Of a stretch of 5,477 nucleotides of DNA, positions 1-5,322 are shown piece by piece (position 1 is the stretch's first letter; each line of letters begins with the position of its first letter). A program made the translations under genes and the position numbers. This DNA comes from JBPCOB01 sp051000715 (lineage in GTDB: Bacteria; Actinomycetota; Actinomycetes; JALYNC01), in the NCBI GenBank assembly GCA_051000715.1, contig JBPCOB010000245.1, positions 1-5,477 of the forward strand, given 5' to 3'. The notes beneath the pieces are model-generated. The model saw nothing but the letters and a program-made list of their open reading frames with translations, had not been told where the DNA came from and ran no database searches.

Positions 1-337
1 CTTCCCGAAGGTCGCCGCCGTGATCTACAACCGGCTGGCCCGTGGCATGCCGCTGCAGATGGACTCGACGATCAACTACGTGCTGCCGGAACGGAAGGGG
101 CACCTGACCGCCGACGACATCCGGCTCAACTCGCCGTACAACACCTACCGGGTGACCGGCCTGCCACCCACGCCGATCGGCTCGCCGGGGGAGCTGGCGC
201 TCCGCGCGGCGTTGAGCCCTACTCCGGGCGACCTGCTGTACTTCGTCACCATCGACAAGGCCGGGCACAACGCCTTCACCAGCTCCTACGCCGAGTTCCT
301 GCAGCTCAAGGCCCAAGGCGCCCGCAACCGGGGCTGA
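1..337 (+). CDS. mltG: Endolytic murein transglycosylase MltG, C-terminal part (5' end outside window)
   Basis: MltG (YceG-like family) is a membrane-anchored lytic transglycosylase. It cuts nascent glycan strands inside the chain and so sets where peptidoglycan synthesis terminates. The frame is open from base 2, so this is the tail of a longer gene. About 111 residues are visible. They begin with FPKVAAVIYNRL, followed by the conserved MPLQMDSTINYVL segment, then SPYNTYRVTGLPPTPIGSPG and PGDLLYFVTID, all hallmarks of the family's C-terminal catalytic domain. The catalytic Glu lies upstream of these motifs and is outside the window, as is the N-terminal membrane anchor. The gene ends in TGA at 335-337, with a normal family C-terminus. 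It converges on the broken capA gene with about 55 bases between them. In actinomycetes mltG normally starts the run of genes leading through the aro genes to efp, nusB and bldD, which agrees with what follows here. Identification is firm. Confidence 0.95.
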   Translation, partial: FPKVAAVIYNRLARGMPLQMDSTINYVLPERKGHLTADDIRLNSPYNTYRVTGLPPTPIGSPGELALRAALSPTPGDLLYFVTIDKAGHNAFTSSYAEFLQLKAQGARNRG

Positions 338-392
338 CCGCTCGCCGCGATGAGCCGGACCACCGCGCCCGGTCTCACGGGGTCGTCGCGGA
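338..392. other. Convergent intergenic spacer, mltG / capA remnant
   Basis: This is a short stretch between two converging coding regions. It contains an imperfect GC-rich dyad (GAGCCGG near 350, CCGGTCTC near 369) that could form a weak hairpin. There is no T-run and the pairing needs a bulge, so I do not call it a terminator. No ORF with family resemblance is visible. Confidence 0.4.
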
Positions 393-875
393 TCAGCCCG
401 GCACCACCCCGGCGCGCGCTCCTCCCACTGACTCAACGACGGAGACGGTGCGCCGCCACGAGGCCTGCAGCGCCGCCCGGTCGCCGGCCGGAGTCGGGAC
501 CTTCGCCACGACCACGCGGACGATGACGCCGTCGCGGGTCGCCGGGGTGTCGCAGCACGGAGCGTGCTTGGCCAGGAAGTTGCCCATTCCGTAGACGACG
601 AACTTGCCGTTTACCCGCTCGACCGGCTGTACGACGTGCGCGTGATGGCCGAGGATCAGGTCGACGTCGGGCGAGCCGAGCAGCCGGCGGGCGAGGCTGC
701 GCTGGTCGGCCGTGGGCGCCGCCGGTACTGCTCCCCCAGTGCAGGCTGACGACGACGAAACGCTGCCGACATGCCGTACGCCGGCCCGGTCCAGCGCGTC
801 GAGGGTCGTCGTCACGCCCGCCACGCCCTGGTCCAGCTAGCGGCGAGGCGTTGTCCCCAGGCTCGTCTTCGGACC
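393..875 (-). pseudogene. Degraded CapA-family (poly-gamma-glutamate capsule synthesis-type) gene
   Basis: These are remnants of a CapA/PGA_cap protein, a metallophosphatase-fold family linked to poly-gamma-glutamate capsules and widespread in actinobacteria. The best-preserved block runs in one frame from about 713 down to the TGA at 393-395. It holds TADQRSLARRLL, DVDLILGHHAHVVQP (His residues typical of the fold) and the family signature VVYGMGNFL (about 573-599). Upstream the reading jumps. FVVVSLHWG lies in another frame at 733-762. The first frame returns with LDQGVAGVTTTLDALDRAGVRHVG (about 765-836), behind a TAG at 837-839. Just upstream, SLG and DNAS, resembling the SLANNH motif, sit in two different frames. 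Between GVRHVG and VVVSLHWG the family normally has several tens of residues, so an internal deletion is likely. The N-terminal half of the family is absent, because this ground is taken by the prepilin peptidase gene. At least three frame breaks, a stop and two losses make a functional product very unlikely. A GTG-started fragment of 143 codons (393-824) remains open and could be auto-annotated. Confidence 0.85.
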
Positions 876-910
876 GACCCAAATCGGCGTGTCCGCGCCA
901 GCATGGGTGT

Positions 911-1579
911 GTGCCGCGACTGCCGCTCGCGATCGGCTGCGCCGTCATCGGGCTGCTCGCCGGCCGGCTGCTCGTCCGCGCCTGGTGGCTGCCCTCGGGC
1001 ACCGGTTCGCCGGCGCGCCGCCGCCACCGGGTCGCGGAGCTGCTGCCCGCCGCCGTCTTCGCCGCGGTTGCCGTTCGGCTGGGCGCCGACCCCGCCCTGC
1101 CGGCCTTCCTCTACCTCGCCGCGGTCGGGATCGCCCTGGCGCTCATCGACCTCGACGCGCACCGGCTGCCGAACGTGCTGACGCTGCCGTCCTACCCGGT
1201 CGGCGTCGTCGCGCTGGCGATCGCCGCCGGCGTCCGGGGCAGCGCGACCCCGCTGGTCCGTGGGCTGCTCGGGATGGTCGCGCTGTTCGCGCTCTACTTC
1301 CTGCTCGCCCTTGCCCATCCCGGCGGGATGGGGTTCGGCGACGTCAAGCTGGCCGGCATACTGGGCCTCTATCTCGGCTGGCTGGGCTGGGGTCCCTGGG
1401 CGGTGGGCGCCGTCGCCGCGTTCCTGCTCGGCGGCCTGACCGGCATGGCCCTGATGGCGGCCGGTCGGGCCGGGCCCAAGAGCAGGATCCCATTCGGTCC
1501 CTTCATGCTCGCCGGCTGCCTCCTCGGCGTGCTGGCCGGCGCCCCGCTGGCGGCGGCGTACGCCGGCACCGCCGGCTGA
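911..1579 (+). CDS. Prepilin peptidase, A24 family (type IV leader peptidase)
   Basis: This is an integral-membrane aspartyl protease that removes the leader from type IV pilin, Tad/Flp pilin or pseudopilin precursors at the inner face of the cytoplasmic membrane. From the GTG at 911 it is 222 residues long, with about seven hydrophobic segments. The first catalytic Asp lies in IDLDAHRLPNVLTLP (Asp80, with Asp82 in the same motif). The second is in GMGFGDVKLAG (Asp144), the GxGD-K signature. IPFGPFMLAG near residues 193-202 is the usual C-terminal motif. The N-terminal cysteine-rich methyltransferase domain of PilD-type enzymes is missing, as in most short actinobacterial members. The frame is open back to a TTG at 851. 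I prefer 911 because the residues before it are polar and low-quality, and the membrane segment starts immediately after 911. No strong ribosome-binding site is visible for either start. No pilin or secretion genes are in the window. Actinobacterial shikimate loci often carry a gene of this kind between aroE and aroC, so its position is expected and does not prove a local pilus system. Confidence 0.9.
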   Translation: MPRLPLAIGCAVIGLLAGRLLVRAWWLPSGTGSPARRRHRVAELLPAAVFAAVAVRLGADPALPAFLYLAAVGIALALIDLDAHRLPNVLTLPSYPVGVVALAIAAGVRGSATPLVRGLLGMVALFALYFLLALAHPGGMGFGDVKLAGILGLYLGWLGWGPWAVGAVAAFLLGGLTGMALMAAGRAGPKSRIPFGPFMLAGCLLGVLAGAPLAAAYAGTAG

Positions 1580-1594
1580 GCCGGCACGCTGAGC

Positions 1595-1615
1595 CGTCGA
1601 GGCGGCGGCTCGACG
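1595..1615. repeat. Perfect 7-bp inverted repeat upstream of aroK
   Basis: CGTCGAG (1595-1601) and CTCGACG (1609-1615) are perfect inverted copies separated by 7 bases. They lie between the prepilin peptidase stop and the putative aroK -10 box, overlapping where a -35 element would be. The repeat could be an operator, or an RNA hairpin terminating the upstream gene. No T-run follows, so an intrinsic terminator of the classical type is not supported. Confidence 0.5.
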
Positions 1616-1621
1616 TACGTT
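1616..1621 (+). promoter_or_regulatory. Candidate -10 box for leaderless aroK mRNA
   Basis: TACGTT fits the actinobacterial -10 consensus TANNNT and occupies -12 to -7 relative to the first base of the aroK GTG at 1628. That is the spacing seen when transcription starts at the first base of the start codon. The bases before the GTG hold no Shine-Dalgarno-like purine run, which also fits leaderless translation. No clear -35 hexamer is visible. A match to TANNNT alone is weak; the argument rests on its exact placement. Confidence 0.5.
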
Positions 1622-1627
1622 AGACCT

Positions 1628-2182
1628 GTGCGCTCGTCTGCCGGCCCGGTGCTGGTGCTGGTCGGTCCGCCCGGATCGGGCAAGTCGACCGTGGGCCGGC
1701 TGGCTGCGGACCGGCTGGGGGTCGGCTTCCGGGACACCGACGCCGACGTCGAGGCCGCGGCCGGGACGCCGGTAGCGGAGATCTTCGTCGAGCAGGGCGA
1801 GGACCGGTTCCGGGCGCTGGAGTACGACGCCGTACGCCGGGCGCTGGCCGAGCACCGCGGCGTCCTCGCGGTCGGCAGCGGCGCGGTTCTCGATCGGGCC
1901 ACCCGCCACCTGTTGCGCGGCCACCCCGTGGTCTTCCTGGCCGTGGGGCTGGCCGATGCCGTCCGCCGGCTCGGGTTGGCCCGCGACCGGCCCGCTGCCC
2001 TGGGCAGTCCGCGGGCGCAGCTGCTGCTGCTGCTCCAGGCCCGGGAGCCGCTCTACGCCGAGGTGGCCGGGGTCACCGTGGACACCGACGGGCGGACCCC
2101 CGCCCAGGTGGCCGACGCCGTCCTGGCCGGCCCACCGCCGGTCCCGGCGATGCCGGGCGCCGAGTCCCGGACCGACCGGTGA
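1628..2182 (+). CDS. aroK: Shikimate kinase
   Basis: This cytoplasmic enzyme phosphorylates the 3-OH of shikimate with ATP, the fifth step of the chorismate pathway. The product is 184 residues, the usual size. In order: Walker A GPPGSGKST (residues 13-21, Lys19); DTD (Asp36, Asp38), which contacts Mg and shikimate; FRALE (Arg62, Glu65), where Arg62 matches the shikimate-binding Arg; GSGAVL (83-88) in place of the usual GGG; the lid Arg121 in DRP; and Arg139 in AREPLY, which binds substrate near the C-terminus. Gly-to-Ser at residue 84 is unusual in an otherwise near-invariant motif and might lower activity. The GTG start leaves no extra residues before the first strand. A CTG run (2021-2032) encodes part of a five-Leu stretch. 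The stop overlaps the acyltransferase start by 4 bases (GTGA), implying translational coupling. AroC and AroB, usually on either side of AroK in actinomycetes, are absent here. Other P-loop small-molecule kinases, such as gluconate kinase, are less likely given DTD, FR and the position in this locus. Confidence 0.92.
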   Translation: MRSSAGPVLVLVGPPGSGKSTVGRLAADRLGVGFRDTDADVEAAAGTPVAEIFVEQGEDRFRALEYDAVRRALAEHRGVLAVGSGAVLDRATRHLLRGHPVVFLAVGLADAVRRLGLARDRPAALGSPRAQLLLLLQAREPLYAEVAGVTVDTDGRTPAQVADAVLAGPPPVPAMPGAESRTDR

Positions 2183-4131
2183 GTCGACGGCCACAGCACC
2201 TGCCGGCGCTGGACGGCGTACGGGGGCTGGCCGTCGTCGCGGTGCTGCTCTTCCACGGCGGCGTGTCCTGGGCCCGCGGCGGCTTCCTCGGGGTGGACGC
2301 CTTCTTCGTGCTGAGCGGGTACCTCATCACCCGGCTGCTGGTCGAGGAGTGGACCCGGGCCGGTCGCATCTCGCTTCGCGCGTTCTGAGCCCGCCGGGCC
2401 CGCCGGCTGTTGCCGGCGCTGCTCGCGCTGCTGCTGCTCGTGTGCGTGTACGCGGCCTTTCTGGCCACTCCGGACACTCGGCACCGGCTCCGCCTCGATG
2501 CGCTGGCGACCCTGGGGTACGCCGCGAACTGGCGGCTGGCGGCCAGTGGCACCGGCTACTTCGACCGGCTGGCCCTCCCCTCGCCACTGCAGCACACGTG
2601 GTCGCTCGCGATCGAGGAGCAGTTCTACCTGCTCTGGCCGCTGGTCGTGGTCGCCGTGTTCCGCCGTGGCCGCGCGCCGTTGCGCACCCTGCTGCGGGTC
2701 GCGGCAGCAGCGACGGCAGCCTCCGCCGTCGCCATGGCGCTGATCTACACGCCGGGCGACGACCCCAGCCGGGTCTACTACGGCACGGACACCCGGGCCC
2801 AGAGCGTCCTGGTGGGGGTGGCGCTGTCGTTGCTGCTGGCCGGTCCGGCCGCCCGGTCCGCGGCCACGGTGCTGACCGGGCGCGGCCGGTGGTTGCTCGA
2901 GACCGCCGGAGGCACCGGTGCGGCGTTCACCGCGTGGGCCTGGACCACCGCCGACGGCGGTTCCAGCTGGCTCTACCGCGGTGGCTTCCTGGTCTGCGGG
3001 ATCGCGGTCGCCGCCGTCCTGGCCGACAGCGTGCTCCTTCCGCGCGGCCTGCTCGCCCGGGGATTGTCGATGTCGCCGCTGCAGGCCCTCGGACGAATCT
3101 TCTACGGGCTCTACCTGTGGCACTGGCCGGTCTTCCTCGCCGTCGACGGCCAGCGGACCTCGCTGCACGGTCCCGCGCTGCTGGGCCTTCGGCTGTCGCT
3201 GACCCTCGCGGCATCCGTGCTGTCGTACCGCTTCCTCGAGCTGCCGGTACGACGGGGCGCCTGCCGGTCCTGGCGGGCCGCCGTCGCCCTACCTGTGACG
3301 GTGGCGGCCACCGTCGTCGCTGTCCTCGCCGTCACTTCGGTTCCGGCGGTGCCGGTGCCGGCTGCCGCCCTGGCTTACGGTCCCGACGGCGCCCCGCCGC
3401 CGGTCAGAGCCGCGCCGGTGCCCCTGGCGCTGCCACCCCACCACCGGGCACCGGGCTCCCGGGTCCGGGTCTTGCTGCTCGGTGACTCGGTGGCGCTCAC
3501 CCTGGGACAGGGCCTGTCGCCGAGCGGCCACGGGCTCGAGCTGGTCAACCGGGCGGTGCTCGGCTGCGGCGTGGTCCGCGGCGGACCGTTCCGTTACTTC
3601 GGTAGCCAGTACGCCGCCCGGCCGTGGTGCCAGGACTGGCCCAGGACATGGGCGGGCGAGGTGGCGCAGACCAACCCCGACGTCGTCGCGGTGCTAGTCG
3701 GCCGCTGGGAGGTGATGAACCGGGTGTACGCCGGCCGCTGGACGCACCTCGGCGACCCGGCCCTCGACGCCTACCTGCGTACCGAGCTGGACCGGGCAGT
3801 ATCCGTCCTGAGCGCCCGCGGTGCCCCGGTAGCGCTGCTCACCGCGCCGTACTACCAGCGAGGGGAGCGTCCCGACGGGGGCCGCTGGCCGGAGGACGAC
3901 CCGGCCCGGGTGGACCGCTTCGACGCGCTGCTGCGGCAGGTTGCCGCCGAGCATCCCGGCACCGTGACGTTGGTCGACCTGGGTCATCGGATGGGGCCGG
4001 ACGGCCGCTACGTGTCGAGCGTGGCCGGGGTGAAGCTGCGCTACGACGGCGTCCACGTCACCGCTAGCGGCGCCCGCTGGCTGGCGCCGTGGCTGGTGCC
4101 GCAGCTCGAGGCGCTGGCGTCGCGGTCCTGA
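2179..4131 (+). pseudogene. Acyltransferase-3 / SGNH O-acetyltransferase (OafA/OafB-like), interrupted by an in-frame TGA
   Basis: This is a membrane enzyme of the OafB type, which passes acyl groups, usually acetyl, from the cytoplasm to surface glycans. Read through the TGA it has 650 codons, a full-length family member. Residues about 10-350 form the multi-spanning acyltransferase-3 domain. It has LDGVRG with the R-x10-H motif (Arg15, His26), GVDAFFVLSGYLITRLL, HTWSLAIEEQFYLLWP (139-154) and YGLYLWHWP (309-317). A Pro/Ala-rich linker leads to an SGNH esterase-like domain: LLLGDS (Ser437), GRWE (508-511) and DGVHVTASG (Asp623, His626). Cys463 and Cys484 may form a disulfide outside the cell. 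Codon 70 (2386-2388) is TGA inside SLRAF-stop-ARRARRLLP, where relatives have Trp, so TGG to TGA is the simplest explanation. The frame is the same on both sides and all motifs are intact, so the lesion looks recent, or is a sequencing or assembly error. A restart at TTG 2410 would lack Arg15/His26. The gene starts inside the aroK stop. In relatives this slot normally holds aroB, aroQ and a peptidase gene, so it may be an insertion. Confidence 0.88.
2386..2388 (+). other. Premature TGA in the acyltransferase frame (expected TGG, Trp)
   Basis: The codons before and after this TGA read in one frame as continuous acyltransferase-3 sequence (ISLRAF, stop, ARRARRLLPALL). Relatives carry Trp at the gap, so a single G-to-A change explains it. 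mltG, the prepilin peptidase, aroK and nusB all end in TGA, so the codon is a normal stop in this genome. Confidence 0.85.
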
Positions 4132-4140
4132 CCGCCGCCG

Positions 4141-4164
4141 CCCTCCCGAGATCATTCGGGCGGG
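4141..4164. repeat. Inverted repeat abutting the efp promoter
   Basis: CCCGA (4145-4149) pairs with TCGGG (4156-4160) around a 6-base loop. After one mismatch, CCC (4141-4143) pairs with GGG (4162-4164). It lies 10 bases after the acyltransferase stop and directly before the candidate efp -10 box. It could be a weak terminator of the upstream gene or an operator in the efp promoter. There is no T-run. Confidence 0.45.
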
Positions 4165-4170
4165 TAGACT
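4165..4170 (+). promoter_or_regulatory. Candidate -10 box of the efp-nusB promoter
   Basis: TAGACT in the context GGGTAGACTCGG fits the TANNNT -10 consensus, in a 100-base gap otherwise free of coding. Transcription would start around 4176-4178 and give a leader of about 55 bases before efp. No TTGACA-like -35 is recognisable at the usual distance. That region is inside the inverted repeat just upstream. Confidence 0.55.
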
Positions 4171-4200
4171 CGGCGACGAATACCCGACGAGTTCCCACAG

Positions 4201-4222
4201 ACCGGCTCGGGCCGGTAGGAGA
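4201..4222 (+). promoter_or_regulatory. Leader hairpin plus Shine-Dalgarno sequence of efp
   Basis: ACCGGC (4201-4206) and GCCGGT (4211-4216) form a perfect 6-bp stem with a 4-base TCGG loop. The base after the stem begins AGGAGA (4217-4222), a strong ribosome-binding site 9 bases before the efp GTG at 4232. The site fixes the start codon. The hairpin touches but does not cover it. Confidence 0.7.
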
Positions 4223-4231
4223 CGCGCGCGC

Positions 4232-4795
4232 GTGGCCACGACCAACGACCTCAAGAACGGCATGACGCTCGACCTCGACGGTCAGCTGTGGAACGTCGTG
4301 GAGTTCCAGCACGTCAAGCCGGGCAAGGGCGGCGCGTTCGTCCGTACGACGTTGAAGAACGTGCGCACCGGCAAGGTGGTCGACAAGACGTTCAACGCCG
4401 GCGTGCGGGTCGACGTGGCGGTGGTGGAGAAGCGCGAGATGAGTTTCCTCTACCGCGACGGACCCGACTACGTCTTCATGGACACCGAGACCTACGACCA
4501 GCTGCACGTCCCCGACCGCACGGTCGGCGGCACGGCCGACTACCTGCTGGAGAACATGCTGGCCACCGTCACGATGCACGAGGGAACTCCCCTCTCGGTC
4601 GAGCTGCCGGCTTCGGTCGAGCTGCTCATCGCCGAGACCGAGCCGGGCATGCAGGGCGACCGGTCCACCGGCGGCACCAAACCGGCCCGCCTCGAGACCG
4701 GCGCCGCGATCGCCGTACCGCTGTTCCTCACGATCGGCGAGAAGGTGCGCGTCGACACCCGGGACGGCCGCTACCTCGGCCGGGTCAACACCTAG
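4232..4795 (+). CDS. efp: Translation elongation factor P
   Basis: EF-P binds between the P and E sites of the ribosome and restores peptide-bond formation at consecutive prolines. The protein is 187 residues, the standard length, with three beta-barrel domains: KOW-like N-terminal (about 1-63), OB (about 65-125) and C-terminal (about 130-187). Recognisable stretches are MATTNDLKNGM, WNVVEFQHVKPGKG, VVDKTFNAGV, FMDTETYDQ, TEPGMQGDRSTGGTKPA and the family ending DGRYLGRVNT. The tip lysine that reaches the tRNA is Lys32 in KPGKGGAFV. In the actinobacterial sequences I know (Streptomyces, Mycobacterium, Corynebacterium) the loop reads PGKGP, so Gly34 here is a departure. No Lys-modifying enzyme gene is in the window. 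The GTG start is set by the AGGAGA ribosome-binding site. It is the first gene of a likely efp-nusB operon, with 8 bases between its TAG and the nusB TTG. Confidence 0.97.
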   Translation: MATTNDLKNGMTLDLDGQLWNVVEFQHVKPGKGGAFVRTTLKNVRTGKVVDKTFNAGVRVDVAVVEKREMSFLYRDGPDYVFMDTETYDQLHVPDRTVGGTADYLLENMLATVTMHEGTPLSVELPASVELLIAETEPGMQGDRSTGGTKPARLETGAAIAVPLFLTIGEKVRVDTRDGRYLGRVNT

Positions 4796-4803
4796 GACCG
4801 GCG

Positions 4804-5322
4804 TTGCCGGCCCGGTCCAAGGCGCGCAAACGTGCCGTCGACATCCTGTTCAGCTCCGAGCTGCGGGGCACCGACCCGGTGAGCACGCTGGCGGACTGGG
4901 TCGCCCGCGCCGACCCGCCGGTGCCGGAGTACGCCGTGGAACTGGTCGAAGGCGTCGCCGCGCACCGAGAAAAGATCGACGAACTGCTCGGCCGGTACGC
5001 CGAGGGCTGGACGGTGTCCCGTATGCCGGCGGTGGACCGCACGGTGTTGCGGCTCGGCGCCTACGAGCTGCTGTGGTGCCCGAGCGTCCCGGACGCGGTT
5101 GCGATCAGTGAGGCGGTGACGCTGGCCGGCACCCTGTCCACCGACGAGTCGCCGGCCTTCGTCAACGGGCTGCTGGCCCGCCTGCTCGAGCTCAAGCCGG
5201 TGCCGGTCCCCGGATCAGGCATCGGTGTCGACGTCCCGGCCGGTATCGGGGGAGAGCACTCCCCAGCCGATCAGCTGCTCGGTGAGCACGCCGGGGCTCT
5301 CGTCGTAGATCACAGCGAGTGA
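4804..5322 (+). CDS. nusB: Transcription antitermination protein NusB
   Basis: NusB binds boxA RNA with NusE (ribosomal protein S10) and assembles the antitermination complex on rRNA transcripts. The TTG at 4804 gives MPARSKARKRAVDILFSSEL, the typical N-terminus. It is preceded by AGGA (4794-4797), overlapping the efp stop, at a spacing of 6 bases. Family motifs follow: W69 to RMPAVDRTVLRLGAYELL (73-90), then VPDAVAISEAVTLA (95-108), then STDESPAFVNGLLARLL (112-128). The NusB fold ends near residue 132. About 40 more residues (Pro/Gly-rich, then acidic) continue to the TGA at 5320-5322, giving 172 residues against roughly 140 for compact NusB proteins. The last 108 bases run antisense to the end of bldD. 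C-terminal tails are common in actinobacterial NusB and I know no function for this one. Apart from the TTG and efp's own codons, no start in this frame gives a reasonable N-terminus. Confidence 0.94.
   Translation: MPARSKARKRAVDILFSSELRGTDPVSTLADWVARADPPVPEYAVELVEGVAAHREKIDELLGRYAEGWTVSRMPAVDRTVLRLGAYELLWCPSVPDAVAISEAVTLAGTLSTDESPAFVNGLLARLLELKPVPVPGSGIGVDVPAGIGGEHSPADQLLGEHAGALVVDHSE

Noticed and set aside
338..392. A bidirectional terminator between mltG and the capA remnant.
   Set aside because: The only dyad is imperfect and bulged, with no T-run on either strand.
1562..1587. A GCCGGCAC direct repeat and GCCGGC palindromes around the prepilin peptidase stop as a mobile-element footprint.
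   Set aside because: GCCGGC is very common in DNA of this composition. No insertion sequence or target duplication structure accompanies it.
2021..2035. A CTG repeat in aroK as a slippage or phase-variation tract.
   Set aside because: Four CTG codons plus CTC simply encode five leucines in a helix. The tract is short, in frame, and triplet changes would not switch the gene off.
812..2194. A 460-codon open frame on the - strand covering the prepilin peptidase and aroK.
   Set aside because: Its translation is rich in Arg, Gly, Gln and Ala with no motifs, as expected opposite GC-rich genes. The + strand genes carry clear family signatures.
2386..2388. Selenocysteine insertion or genome-wide UGA-to-Trp recoding at the acyltransferase TGA.
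   Set aside because: The family has Trp here, not Cys or Sec. Other genes in the window end in TGA, and their Trp codons are TGG.
1956..3485. A 509-codon + strand frame spanning the aroK end and the acyltransferase.
   Set aside because: It is a low-complexity Arg/Pro/Gly translation in the wrong frame. The acyltransferase motifs lie in the frame of 2179.
2410..4131. A separate functional gene starting at TTG 2410, downstream of the TGA.
   Set aside because: No ribosome-binding site precedes it. The product would lack the first membrane segments and the Arg/His active-site motif.
4288..4803. An apparent fusion giving NusB a 172-codon N-terminal extension through efp.
   Set aside because: The extension is an out-of-frame reading of efp. 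NusB homology begins exactly at the TTG at 4804, which has its own ribosome-binding site.
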